This document shows, one piece after another, positions 49,590 to 61,600 of a stretch of DNA of 64,000 nt. The notes beneath the pieces are model-generated. The model saw only the letters and a list, made by a program, of their open reading frames with translations, was not told where the DNA came from and ran no database searches. Origin of the DNA: Lingula anatina (Eukaryota > Brachiopoda > Lingulata > Lingulida > Lingulidae); NCBI RefSeq assembly GCF_001039355.2, contig NW_019775402.1:684705-748704 (forward strand), given 5' to 3'. The translations under genes were made by a program, and so were the position numbers. How positions within the stretch are numbered: the first letter of the stretch is position 1; each line of letters begins with the position of its first letter.

Positions 49590-50497
49590 CCTAGGTCACA
49601 ACCGGCCGTACGGGCTCTTACGGGCTGTTTGCGTCCAAATTTTGCGCAGAATCTCACGTCCCACGCAAGTCCTTCTTGCGAAATTTGGAGTTCGCAGACA
49701 GCCCGTAAGCACGTACGGAGAATGTTGGTCATGTCCAAAAGATTCTACGAATAGCCTGAGAACAGCGAGGCCGCAAGCGTAACTTGCTCCCCTCGCACGG
49801 AGTTACCAAGACAGACGCGCGTTGTGCAAGACGCACGTCGCAAGCAATAAAGGAACAAGTGCCCTTTGTGTGTTGAGTAAGGCGCACGCCCTCACAACTT
49901 GCGAACAAAGCCGAGAGCACACCGGAAATGCGTCGCACGTGCGTCACCCCACGCCTGGTGTATAAAAGGCGTGCTCACGACGCACGCTCGTGTCTTTACA
50001 ATGAACGTCAACTGTGTAACGTGTACAAGAATTTTCAAAAATTTCAATTTTTTTCTCAATTTAGTTTCTAATATGCCTCCAAAAGGCAAGAAAAGAAGCT
50101 TACATAGTAAAAAAAAAAAGGGAGGATGAAGAAGAAAAAAGAGGACAGGAAGCAAAACTGACGCACGCCGTCAGTACGTAACTACAAACTTGTGAGGCAA
50201 GTGTGAAGCACTGACGCAAAAGGGCACTACTTTCGCCGTGCGTTGCATTCCCTTCGTAAGTGGTGAGTGTGTGCCACGTACACCGGAAGCAAGACAAACT
50301 CAAGAAATGAGTACAATTTCCACCACCATTGCTCCTTGCAATTAGCGCCCCTGCTTGAAAGGACATCTCAAGTGGCCCTTGTGACTCGCAAGGCAGACTT
50401 TCCTGTACCTCTACGACCGCCACGGCCTCCGCAACACACAAAAATCGCAGGGGACGTACGATCCTGAAATTGGTGCGTCCGGTTGTGACCGAGGCTT
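49590..50497. mobile_element. GCCTNGGTCACAACCGG-ended element with relic promoter and basic ORF start
   Basis: The left end GCCTAGGTCACAACCGG and right end CCGGTTGTGACCGAGGC bound about 0.9 kb that is much richer in GC and CpG than its surroundings. TATAAAAGG at 49961 precedes an open frame from 50001 whose internal ATG (50073) begins MPPKGKKRSLHSKKKKGG and then stops. I read this as a deletion derivative of a coding transposon that kept the promoter and the start of a basic protein. The superfamily is undetermined. Confidence 0.7.
49961..49968 (+). promoter_or_regulatory. TATA box inside the 49590-50497 element
   Basis: TATAAAAG in GC-rich context, 33 bp before the open frame start at 50001. 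Candidate transposon promoter; activity unknown. Confidence 0.35.
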
Positions 50498-50654
50498 AAG
50501 GCAGAAAAAACTTTTAAGCAAATAAAAGGGACAAAAAGAAAGTCGTACGACACAAAACTTGCACGAATAAAAGTAGGATTATAATATAGAGAGCAATGGC
50601 ATGTGAACAGAGGTAAATAAGACGTTAAACGTTGAATGATGCAATGGGCACCCT

Positions 50655-50802
50655 GGGCCCTGTAACTCGAAAGCATCGCGTATTGCGAATAGCGATATCA
50701 CAAAGAGGCTACAATGTATTATATGGGGCGAGTATGGGCGAGTTGTGGAATCGAGACGCTTGCGCTCGGTCGCAATGTGCGATGCTTTTGAGTTACGGGC
50801 CC
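50655..50802. mobile_element. GGGCCCNGTAACTCGAA-ended element, short copy
   Basis: Inverted ends GGGCCCTGTAACTCGAAAGC and TTTTGAGTTACGGGCCC, continuing to GCATCGC, bound about 150 bp. The ends resemble those of 48337-49219 (GTATCTCGAA against GTAACTCGAA), so the two are probably one family. Confidence 0.7.
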
Positions 50803-51502
50803 CCTACCCTGGTTTGAAGCACTGATACTATTAGTAATGATGCCCTATTGCAAAACAAGTAAACTACACTTAATTATTTATACACTGTATCGTATGAACA
50901 GACTGCATGCGAGTTAAGGTGTAATATGTGATTTTTTCCATTTATCAAATACTTCTGGTATTTGACCACCAGCGTAGGCACTGGCGGAACACGTGGTTTT
51001 AGTCCCGTCCGGATCGTTCCGCCGGCCCCGCCGCCATGTCACCGTTACCGCTCCTCCTCCTAGACTACAAGGGCCTGTGTACCCATCTCTTGTATTTAGA
51101 TCACCTATAATCTCAACTCGATCCACGTAAACTTTGGGCTTTGTCGGTGCTGGGGTCTAGGTGTGGCACTAATTGCAATGCACCCTTGTTCAAAATTGGC
51201 AAAATTAAATGCTAATTATCCACCCTACCGAAGGAATTGTGGGAAAAATTTCTACAGACAGCTGACCGAAAGTCATATGTGGAGATTTTAAATATGCCCT
51301 TGGATTTGACTTTGACCTTTATTTCAAGGTCAAACGGGCAACAATTTTCAAACAAACGAATTTTTTTACGAAAAAAAATTATTTGCGCTGTTATTCAGAA
51401 ACTATACAGACCTAATCTGCAATATGATATATAACCCACATAAGCAAAACTGACTCTAGCGACTACCGGCAACTCTTCGGCAAAATTCTGCCTGGGGCGC
51501 TT

Positions 51503-51566
51503 CCATATTTGGAAGTCAAAAGTATCTTACGACACAGCTGTATCCGCCTGGAACTTCCATATTTGG
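51503..51566. promoter_or_regulatory. Two CArG-box consensus sites in a ~60-bp direct repeat
   Basis: CCATATTTGG occurs at 51503-51512 and 51557-51566, each within TTCCATATTTGGAA, in duplicated sequence containing GCCTGG. CC(A/T)6GG is the serum response factor consensus. There is no adjacent gene, so function is doubtful. Confidence 0.3.
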
Positions 51567-52050
51567 AAGTCACAAGTTTTGTACGTCATAGCTCTGTGCC
51601 GCCTGGAGCTGCCTTTCGCGCCTTGCGCTGACGTTCTCTCGTGCAGACGAGACAAGCAGTAAAGTGGCTAATGCGGAGTTTGAAGTTTAAAATAAGAATA
51701 TCTTGCAGTCGAAGGTCAGTACCACAACACAAGCAACATTCTGCTTAAAAAAACTCATTTTGGTTTAGCCATTATAATGGTATCGGGCAAACAGTGTAGC
51801 TGTCAAAGGCACACGGCTTGTGTTTATATATTCAGGAGCAAATATTCTTTGGTAAGCAAAAAATGCAAAAACATTGGGTATATCTTTTTTTTTCTTTTAT
51901 AAACAACTTATTAATTTTTCACTTAACATCTTAAATACAGTAATAACATTAAATAAAGCAGAATAAAATCTGTTTTACATTTTATTTTGGTCTAATGGCA
52001 TTCAACTGCAGTTTTTTTTATTGACGAAAATCGTACGCTGTCGCTGTTCC

Positions 52051-52089
52051 TCAGGGTCACTGTCGAAGCCCGATCCACAGTGACCCTGA
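52051..52089. repeat. Perfect hairpin with 13-bp arms
   Basis: TCAGGGTCACTGT and its exact reverse complement surround a 13-base loop, at the edge of the right-hand repeat copy. Confidence 0.85.
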
Positions 52090-52549
52090 CACCCAGGGCA
52101 ACTGAAGGTCATATGTGGAGATTTCAAATATGCCCTTGGACTAAATTGACCTTTATTTGAAGGTGAAATGGGCCAAATGTTTTGAAAACATGAAAATATT
52201 TACGCTAGTATTCGGAAACTACACAGACGTAACCTATAATATTATTGGCAGGGGATAACCTTTAAGTCATCTTTCATCTCCGTGATTTTGGGGTCGATCG
52301 GCATATTTTTACGGGAGCAGCGGCCATTAGATGCCGAAACATAAAGCTCTCTCTAATTTTGGTCCCGTCAATCCTAGAGACCCCTTGTTATTTGTAATTG
52401 ATAGAGCATGTCAAGCCCAACACTGATGGTGGTCTCCGTTTTTTTTTTTTCCAAACGGTTTTCGAGTTACGCTATCAAAAAGTACATATTGGTGGTGAAA
52501 GCAAAATGTGCAGTACGGTATAGTCAGGTGGCTCAGTCCAAATTTTTTC

Positions 52550-52729
52550 NNNNNNNNNNNNNNNNNNNNNNNNNNNNNNNNNNNNNNNNNNNNNNNNNNN
52601 NNNNNNNNNNNNNNNNNNNNNNNNNNNNNNNNNNNNNNNNNNNNNNNNNNNNNNNNNNNNNNNNNNNNNNNNNNNNNNNNNNNNNNNNNNNNNNNNNNNN
52701 NNNNNNNNNNNNNNNNNNNNNNNNNNNNN
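52550..52729. other. Assembly gap (180 N)
   Basis: Poly(T) followed by CGAGTTACGCTATCAAAAAG precedes the gap, and a matching poly(T) plus CGAGTTATGCTGTATCAAAA follows it, so the gap lies between two versions of the same locus sequence. Confidence 0.95.
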
Positions 52730-52794
52730 CCTTTTTTTTTTTTTTTTTTTTTTTTGAAGTACAATTTACGAGTTATGCTGTATCAAAAAGTATA

Positions 52795-53160
52795 CCCGCA
52801 CGAAAACGAAGTAGATACTCCAGCGCAGTAGACTACTGCAATCATACTGCAAACATGCCTCAAATCTGCTTCGATGTGGGAACTAATTAGCATATTTGAA
52901 ACATGCTTCTATCATGCTGCTAATCTACTGCATTAATTATTATTATTTATTGCGGTTCAAGTACATTTTTTACAATGACTATGACCTAACAGTATACATA
53001 ATATAATCATATAATGCTCCTCCTCTGTACAACCCTATGTAATTTTTGAAGTAGAATTGCAGTAGGCTATGCTGCATTTCTACTGCAAATATGCTCCACA
53101 CCACTACTGCGTTAATGCTTCTTCTCCTGCTACTTCGTTACTACTGCATTTTCTTGCGGG
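52795..53160. mobile_element. CCCGCA-ended MITE, copy 2, with an inner insertion
   Basis: Same orientation and sequence as 23933-24215, with TA at both ends (52793-52794 and 53161-53162). It carries 78 extra bases (about 52937-53014) flanked by TAAT that copy 1 lacks, a likely secondary insertion. Confidence 0.85.
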
Positions 53161-53364
53161 TACGTTGTGGTGGTGAAAGTAATAGGCCTATGTGTAATAT
53201 TGTAATATGCATACAATCTTTAATGTCTGGAAAAGATGACATAAGGCTTGGCGAGGCAGACAACTTCTGGTCAAAAATGACATTATTTCATGAAATTTGA
53301 ACATCTTGAATTTCTGAGCACCTCTCATTTCAAGAATTTCAACCTAAATGATCTTTTCTTTATT

Positions 53365-53758
53365 ACCTCCGCCAAGGAGGTTATGTTTTCACCCCTGTTT
53401 GTTTGTTTGTTTGTCTGTCTCTCTGTTTGTCATCAACATAACTCAAAAAGTAATGGATGAATTTCGATGGAATTTCAAGGTAGGTCAGAAATGGGTTATT
53501 TAAGAAGTGATTAGGTTTTGGTTTTGATCTGGATCAATAATCAATCAATAATCAAAAAATAAAAAAAACTAAGTTATGGACCGATTTTGATGAAATTTTC
53601 AGGAACTGTCAGAAGTGGACCAAGAAACAGATTATTAGTTTTTGATGGTGATCCGAATCAATAATCGATAATCAAAAATAAAAAAACTTAATCATTATGT
53701 AATGAAAATTTAAGGGTGAAACAGCATTGGATGGAGACTTTGCTGCCTTAGCGGAGGT
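53365..53758. mobile_element. ACCTCCGC-ended repeat
   Basis: ACCTCCGCCAAGG at the left and CCTTAGCGGAGGT at the right are inverted ends. The interior starts with GTTTGTTTGTTTGTCTGTC and holds two diverged copies of a GATGAAATTTTCAGG unit. Ends of this type are common in short dispersed repeats of marine animals. No coding capacity. Confidence 0.65.
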
Positions 53759-55302
53759 CTGCGCTCTCTGAGTGCTTTTCTAGTTTCAATTAATTTCTTC
53801 TCTAGGAAATTTATGACACATTTCTGTAACTCCAAATTTGTACCATTTAGTCCCTTATATCTCCCAAACTGGCAGAGATAAGTCCACAGTTACCAGCGAG
53901 CTAACGTCGAACTAATCAAAATAAAGAAAAATGAGCGAAATGGGGAATTTTGCCATTCTCACCGATTTTAATCAATTTTCACAGTATTAGAAATTCGGAG
54001 AAAACGCCAGCCAAACACCAGGGTCAATACACATGCTTTTTATGGTACATGTATGTTAGTTCATGCTAAGTGTATAAATAAAACTTGCTTATAATTTTCA
54101 TGGTATTCAAATTGGTTTAGAACTCAAACTTTACCAATTCATCGTTATTTTTACTTCTAGTTTACTCCTAGTTTTTACTCCTAATAATTTATTGACACTC
54201 AAATTTACAGAACTCACAGCTCAAGGTTCTGTAATCTTCACAGATAACACTAATCATCATCACCAATTGTGTCACTCCCACTATCAAAATTATCATTTCC
54301 CTCAGGTCTTTTGACTGAAAGTAATTAAAGTATATACATTATTAAATCCATTTATATAAATATCACTAGAGTGTACTTATTTGTATATTCATGTTTATGT
54401 CTACGATTAGATTTCTTTTAGGGACTTCATATATTTAATTTTTAGTATACTAGTATATGTTAATTGATTAATATCAGTGGTTTTACCTAAGTCTGTAATG
54501 TGCATAAAACTTTGCTCTTGTCTCGATTGTAGGTCTGGAAGTTGCCTGCATTCAAAAGTCGCCGTTAAGTTCCCTCACACTACACTTACACCCCATTTCC
54601 ATAGATTTTTAGATCGATCTATCCCTGTGGGGAGTCTCACTAGATTACTGTCAGCTTGGCCGGCTTATGCGTCTGTCCCGCTGTAAAGGGGTAATTAACT
54701 ATGGTGCGCGCTCGTCTGACTGCAATTTAGCGTGAACCCCCAGGGAGTTAGGTCGATCTAAATCTCTGGAAATACACCCTTAGGCCCAACGTGTATACTG
54801 AATGTTTAGTACAATTTTAGGCAATTAGACAAAAATTAAAAAGTACCAAATAATCGGTCGCTAAGCACTAAATTACCGCGATTATGAAGTGATATGCCTG
54901 CTTGCGAGATTCACAAAATTGTCCGTATTGCCACGCCCATGAAAACGATCTTCCTGTTTCGTTAAGACTTCGTTTTATTCAAATATCTGTTTAATTTCTC
55001 GAATAAACTTCGGATTTGATGATTGCTCCTTTAGCTATTGTAAAAAGTTATCTGTCGTCCAAAAGCGACCAGGCAGCTCAGGCACGGACAGTAGGACGGG
55101 CACCCATTTCCAACACTGAAATTTTTCAATAAAACCATTAGTGTTGGGTAGTTAGGCTACGTAAGGTTAGGTAGTAGGGAATATGATTATTTTTCTGATG
55201 CCTTTAATATGATAATAAAGCTAGCAGAACATAACTTATTTCACAGCGTGACGGAAGCTCAGGCTAAGTACGTGTCTTTTATTTTGTAGAACGACAAAAA
55301 TG

Positions 55303-55305
<3 letters not shown>
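53759..55305. other. Non-coding spacer
   Basis: AT-rich with no open frame of interest and no recognisable element. The frame at 54477-54686 shows no domain. Confidence 0.5.

Positions 55306-55342
<37 letters not shown>
55306..55342. repeat. ATT microsatellite
   Basis: About 12 ATT units directly abutting the start of the ~310-bp tandem array. Confidence 0.95.
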
Positions 55343-56450
55343 TACCTACAAGCATGAAATTTGGCACACTTATGGACTATGAAATTCTAAGCAAATTTGG
55401 ATATATGGGCATGTCTGAAAATTCCAAAATGGCTGTCAAATCCAAGATGGCCACCAAAATACCTTTTCAAATTGAAACTTCAAGTACATAGTCTTCTAAT
55501 GACTTAAAATATCATATAAACGTTAGAAACACCATGGTATGAATTCTTCAGGTGTATGAAATCCAAAATGGCCACCAAAAAGTACAAAAGCAGACCATTT
55601 ATTCAAGAAATCCATTAGAATGGTGAATTCATCAAGCACTTAAAATTACAAGCATAAAATTTGGCATGTTTGTGGAAAATGAAATTCTGAGCAAGTTTGG
55701 ATGTATGGGCATATCCGAAAATTTAAAAATGGCCCCCAAATCCAAGATGGCCTCCAAAAATACGGCTTCTAATTAAAACTTCAAGTATATAGTCTTTTAA
55801 GGGCTTAAATATCATACAAAGGTTGAAAAACACCACAGTATGAATTCAGAATCAATATCTGCTTCTTTAGTTGTATTAAATCCAAAATGGCCACCAATAG
55901 TTAAAAGCACTCTACTAATCCAAAATATCCAGCAGAGTGGTGAATTCATCAAAAACTACAAGCATGGCATTTGGTACAGTTGTAAAACAGGATTCCAAGC
56001 ACATTTAGATGTATGGGCATGTCTAAAAATTCCAATATATGGCCCCCAAATCCAATATAGCCGACACAAATACCCGTCCAAATTAAAACTTCAAGTATAC
56101 ATGTATAATCCTATAATAGCTATAGATAACATTTTATGGTTAGACAAGACTATGGTATGCATGAAGTATCAATATTTGCTTCTGTAGGTGTATAGAAATC
56201 CAAAATGGCCTCCAAAAATAAGAAAAACAGGCCACTCACAGCAGCAGTATGGTGAATTCATCATGCACTTAAAACTACAAGCATGAAAATTGGCACCATT
56301 GTACAGAACAGGATTCTAAGCATTTTTTTATATAGGGACATGTCTGAAAATTCTCATATGGCCACTAAAACCCTTTTAAAATAAAAAGTCTACTTCATAA
56401 TCTGACTTACAACAATTTTTACTCTTTTTTGGTTTTTCGCTCCTTTAGTT
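55343..56450 (+). repeat. Tandem array with ~310-bp unit (left arm of a foldback)
   Basis: ACAAGCATGAAATTTGGCAC with variants starts at 55348, 55648, 55958 and 56277. Each unit then has TATGGGCATGTCTGAAAATT and CCAAGATGGCC/CCAAAATGGCC. About 3.5 units. Confidence 0.85.
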
Positions 56451-58078
56451 ACATTAAGATCCAAATGAAAAAAAGTGAAAAAAGTGGACTCCTTTTGGTC
56501 CAGTTGTGACACCACATGCAGCAATTCTGTAAATGTTAAGGATATGAAAATGTCAAGGCATTTTCACAAATAAGTTTCAAATTAACGAAAAATATTTTAT
56601 CAAGTAGGTGTTGCACATTTTATGGATGATCAACCTATTACTTTAGTAAATGGACAATATCTCAACAGAGGATAACAGGTAGCTTCACCAAAATTTCTAC
56701 TTATTTGGTTAAATAATTTTCATTCATTAATGTGTGCCTAGCCTAGTAGTTGTGTTTCCCTCAGCTTTCCCGGAATTTGCCTAAAGCTATAGCTTCTACA
56801 TGTAATCCACTTTCCCCAACAAAATATCAAGAGGCATTGGTCATTTTTAACACCAGAAAGCATCAGTTTACATGCATGAGGGTCAATAGGAATATGAAAG
56901 TGTGGTAGGGCATATTAGTAGATGTAGGTTACTAGTGTGAACCCTTATAGAACCAGTCTTCCAATGCTTCTGACTCCCCTCACCACAGTTAGCAATTTCA
57001 CACATAACTACAAACAGATGTGGTAGGAGCTACCTGCGAAAGGTAGGTTTTGTTATCTGGGTAAGTGAATACTCCCCATGGCTTCATTCTGGATTGTCCC
57101 ACTGAGACAATGATGCCGGAAATCTCATATTTTTACCTTTCAAAGTCCATATTGCACAAATTTCTTGGTGTAATCCTCAGAATACACCGTGAATTTTTAA
57201 GCTTTGTATGTATTAACTTTCTGGAGGATTTTAATTCTTTTACTTTCATGTTCAGTTATTTGAAAGTATAAGTTTGTAACTAAACAAGTTGCCAAATGAT
57301 CAAATGAAAACCAAACTTTGGCGCCTATCATTGCTTCTTTTTAGTGCACGAAGTGTGAATCCTGCAATGCAACTCTTGGATACAGCACGTATCATCACCT
57401 GCCCTCTTGTTGGGGCATTTCTTTGCTCATAAATTTTCACAAAATTCTCGGTAGCCATTACTGCGAATGTACTAAATCCATTTCTTGAAATAGGAAGCTT
57501 TTCTAATTTACTATTGAAGCACAAAATAACATCATTAAATTTCCGAGTGCAAATGTGCCCCTACTTTTAGTACTTTACCAATGCAAAACACCAAATTGTT
57601 GAGACCTGTATGTTTGATTAGCTGTCATTTTTGTTATATTTGTGAGCATTTGATGAAACGCCATGAACTGATCTACCTGAAGAATCATAACCAACAGACA
57701 AAATTGGTACACCCCAAGATTTATATTTGCCTCTTTAAGGCTAAGTCATTCTGGTGTTTCTTTCACATTTTATGGATTTTGCACGATACTTTTTTCTTAG
57801 AAACGGGGAGTTACTCATGAGTCACCATAAAGGTAGATCGCTAACTGAAAATGGTTCTAAAAGAGAATCCAGAGCAAAAAGAAAAACTACTTATGTTGGT
57901 TTATCAAAAGAAGGACTGTTTTCAGTACATAATAAATGTATCATGCTTGAGTTTTTTTTAACTCTGTAGAATAGCTCCTGCACAGGTAGGAATATGCTGA
58001 TTATACAGGTAGTTGCAAAGCCCACATGCCTATTCACAAGTGATTACAATATTCAATACTTGTGGTCCGCTGACCTTT

Positions 58079-58617
58079 GGAGGCCATTTTGGAATTTTAA
58101 AACCTAAAGTGGCAGATACTGATATTACATACATACAATGGTATTTTCTAACCATTAGATGATATTATTATAAAAGACTATACAAATAACTTTCACCTTG
58201 AAAGGGTATTTTGGGGGCCATGTTGAAATTGACTGCCAAATTGGAATTTTCAGACATGCCCCTACATCCAACGTTGCTTAGAATCATGTTCTCCACAACT
58301 GTGCCAATTTTTATGCTTGTAATTGTAAGTGCTTGATGATTTCACCAAACTGCTGCATATTTTGAGTAAATAGACTGCTTATTTTACTTTTGGAGGCCAT
58401 TTTGGAATTCTATACACCTGTAGAAGCAGATATTGATAATTAATTCATTCATAACATGATATTTTCCAGCTATGAAATGATATTTTAAACCATTATAGGA
58501 CTATATATTAGATGTTTTAATTTAAAAGAGTATTTGTGGCGGCCATATTGGATTTGGCGGCCATACTGGAATTTTCAGACATGCCCATATATCCAAAAAG
58601 GCTTAGAATTCCATTAT
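58079..58617 (-). repeat. Inverted copies of the ~310-bp unit (right arm of the foldback)
   Basis: GGAGGCCATTTTGGAATT at 58079 and 58391 (312 bp apart) and GTGCCAATTTTTATGCTTGT at 58301 are reverse complements of the 55343-56450 units. The second unit breaks off abruptly at 58617. The 1.6 kb between the arms has short frames (57065-57271, 57754-57969) that I cannot identify. Confidence 0.8.
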
Positions 58618-61600
58618 CAGTCTGTCCGCAGATTCCGAGCTGCGCGTGCACACTGTCTGAAGCGACGGCCATTTTCGCACTACTTTCAGCAAAATCGAGT
58701 GAAAATGGACGACTTTTGAGCTCTTCGTATTTTCATGTGTATTTTTGTCAACAGTTGATGTGATTAAACGATAGATATAAAAAGAAGTGGGAATATCTAG
58801 GGATTCGCTATTTTAAGGTTAGTTGTCATAAAACATAGATTCAGAACGGTAAAATGGAAGATTTATCCACGCGGGTGATTGCAAATGGTGTCCCGTTTCA
58901 GGTGTCCGAAATTATCTTTGTAAAGATATCTATAAGAAGTTTAAATTGTACAAATTTTTAAAAACTAAATCATGAAAGCTGGTTAAACTCGCTTTCTGGC
59001 GGTATTTATATTTTGTGAATTCAGCTTTGTCCATTTTTTTAAGCGCGAGGTGAACGTGACGCCAAGCACTCGCATTTTTTAAGCGTATAACATTGGGGCG
59101 TTTAAATTATAACAAAATTGCTATAATGTTTATATCACCAACGTTTTATATAAATTCTAAAAGCTAAACAAGTGGGCTTCGTGTTGATATGAAATATGCG
59201 TTGCGTTCGGCTCCCATCTGGTTGGCAAAGTGTTAATAATCCCGTGAAGTCGGTGTAAAAGTTGGCAAAACCGATTTTTTCAAGTGCAGTAGGTTACTGT
59301 GACTATGTATCGCAGGAAGCGCAAAATATTTTCAAACATTTATATGCTCCAGAAAGACAAAATCATAAACTTTCAAATGATATATCATAAGGTATGTCTC
59401 CTACAATTTTTACCCATTTTGTGTGGGGAAATTAGTGCATCTCCAAAACGACGACAAAAATGGAACCCCATTTTCATCATAATTTATAGCGTCACGTGAC
59501 CAACCTGAAGCACTGACCCGACTTAGCAAGACTACTAGTTTTCTTAAATATTCTGAATATCAGAGCAAACAAGTCACAATGAAACTAAAATACGAACAAG
59601 TGATGTACACCTATCATCAGGAATATTCCAAGAGTTATATACTTCATTCTTAAAACATCAAAAATAATATAATAGTTATGATCCAATCCACAAGAAATCC
59701 AGTGTGAATTTTGACCAATATAGAAAGATATTGCTAGATCTAGTAATAAATAAAACAAGATTTTTTAATTGAATAAATATTTACAAAGAAGTAGGCCCTA
59801 CTGTCCTATGACCAGGTTGTACTTTTTAAAGCCTGAAAGTGTTTTGATAAAAAAAAATCATTCAACACCGGTTTAATCATTATATAAGATCTGCACTTCT
59901 GCCTTGTTCTCTTATTTTACTGCTCAAGATTTATTTCTATTTACTAGTACTATTTTTGTCTCTTACATATTAAACTATTTAAAATAAGACCCTTCCAATT
60001 ATAATTTTAAAAAATGTCCCTAATCTATTTAAAATTTACATTTCTGTTTTTAAAAATGCAAAATATTGAAATCTGTGTGATAAACAAAACTAAGTTAACA
60101 TTAAAAATTCATGTCCTTAAAGCACTGTTCCTGGGAAATGTTCAATCAGCCTCATGAATATGCACTGACCTTGTTAAAAGTTTTTTGGAAACTCTTTGCC
60201 TTTAAAATTACAGCAGATAACAAGGTTCCAATAAACTCGGTGGCCAACTTGATCTGTCTATTCTGAGGGCAGGAGAAGCACCTGCCCCAGCAAGTTATGA
60301 ATATTACTTTAGCCAAAACTGGCATACAATTAAGTATAATTAAATACATAACAAAGTAAAATGCATTAAACATTTAAAAAAAAAAGAAAGAAAACTTCAG
60401 TATAGAGTATGTTTCAATTTTTTTATTTCCTTAGAACCTTCAATGGCCAGGTCATTTACCTGCTGGATATGACAAACAGAAAACTAAATCAATTTTCAAG
60501 TTCAAAATTGGGCCGTTTTCCCAGAGTGTCACCCTGCCACCCAGTGGTTGATAGATTCCTTGATTAAATGATCATCAAAACTTGGCCCCTATAAAACTGC
60601 TGTCAATATTTGGTTAACTTAAGCATAATATTCCCCAAACTTGACCTCCAGTCAGATTTGATTCTTTTGAGAGCACTGTATCCTCTCTCCACCTGTGATG
60701 TGGACAGGGTGAACAAGGCAATTTCAATTAGCATTATTGTATGTATTCTTATCTTTGTCTGATCTCCTAGCCTTGAAACAAATCCATACACATATCTTTA
60801 CTTTTATTCACTATAAACATGCCACCTATGTGTTCTTTAAATGCAGGCCACTCTCAGTGGAAGTCTTGTGGGTCAAAGCCCATCCTGTTTAATACTTGAA
60901 GAAAGTATTGTTCCAGAACTTGTCTGCTATGAAAAAGGTTTCTAGGGTAAACAATATCCAAGACTCTACAAAACACCATCTCTTGTTCAGTCACACCTGC
61001 ATCAACAGCACCATCACACAAAATCGGATGGAAATAAATTTTCCCTGGTCTTGACTAGAACACCTCTTCCCTTATTGTCAGCTGATATGAAATTCGGGAA
61101 TCTGTTAAAAATAATTATAATATAATGATAAAATCATACATGTTTGTAAAGGAAATAGAACGGATAAAGGTAGATCTATGCTAGTAGGCCTAAACAAAGT
61201 AAAACTATAACTTTGCAACAAAATATAACATTTTACTGTACAAACGTCAACAAGTGCATGAAAACTATGCGAAGGGAGGTTACTCCAAAATCATTTCTAT
61301 ACATTTCGGCGCTTATATGAAACTAAGTGAATGCAAAAAAAAAAAGACTCACCTTTTAGTCTGCAAACCCAAAGCTATGTAACTTGAAAGGCAAACGGCA
61401 GATTTTTTCCATTCTAAAACCATGTTATGGCAGCGATATGGTCGATCTGCAGCACCGATGGCGTTTTTTCACGTATTATTTTCCATAACAACTCTCACTA
61501 TGACAGTGACACACTGTATACTATAAATATACACTTGAGAAGCTGAACATTCAATTTTTTTAACCGAAATGCAAGATTTGCCGAGAAAATCGCTTTCGAG

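Larger units (their letters stand above)
47340..52513. repeat. Composite inverted structure from copies of one long repeat
   Basis: The left copy (47340-48055, minus orientation) is matched by 50950-51440 and 52085-52440 (plus orientation). Paired markers include GTTTGGGGTCAATCGG-like (47540s against 52295), CATATGTGGAGATTT (51274 and 52111, inverted near 47735) and GTCACCGTTACCGCTCCTCC (51040, inverted near 47920). The two right copies are separated by about 645 bp (51440-52085) of other sequence. The centre carries three inverted-repeat elements. No coding sequence is recognisable. A related fragment is in VWDE intron 10. Confidence 0.7.

Noticed and set aside
52408-52890. Open frames spanning the second gap
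   Set aside because: N run and poly(T) only; no protein signal.
57300-57524. Minus-strand frame between the foldback arms
   Set aside because: No known domain and no splice or start support; cannot be distinguished from chance.
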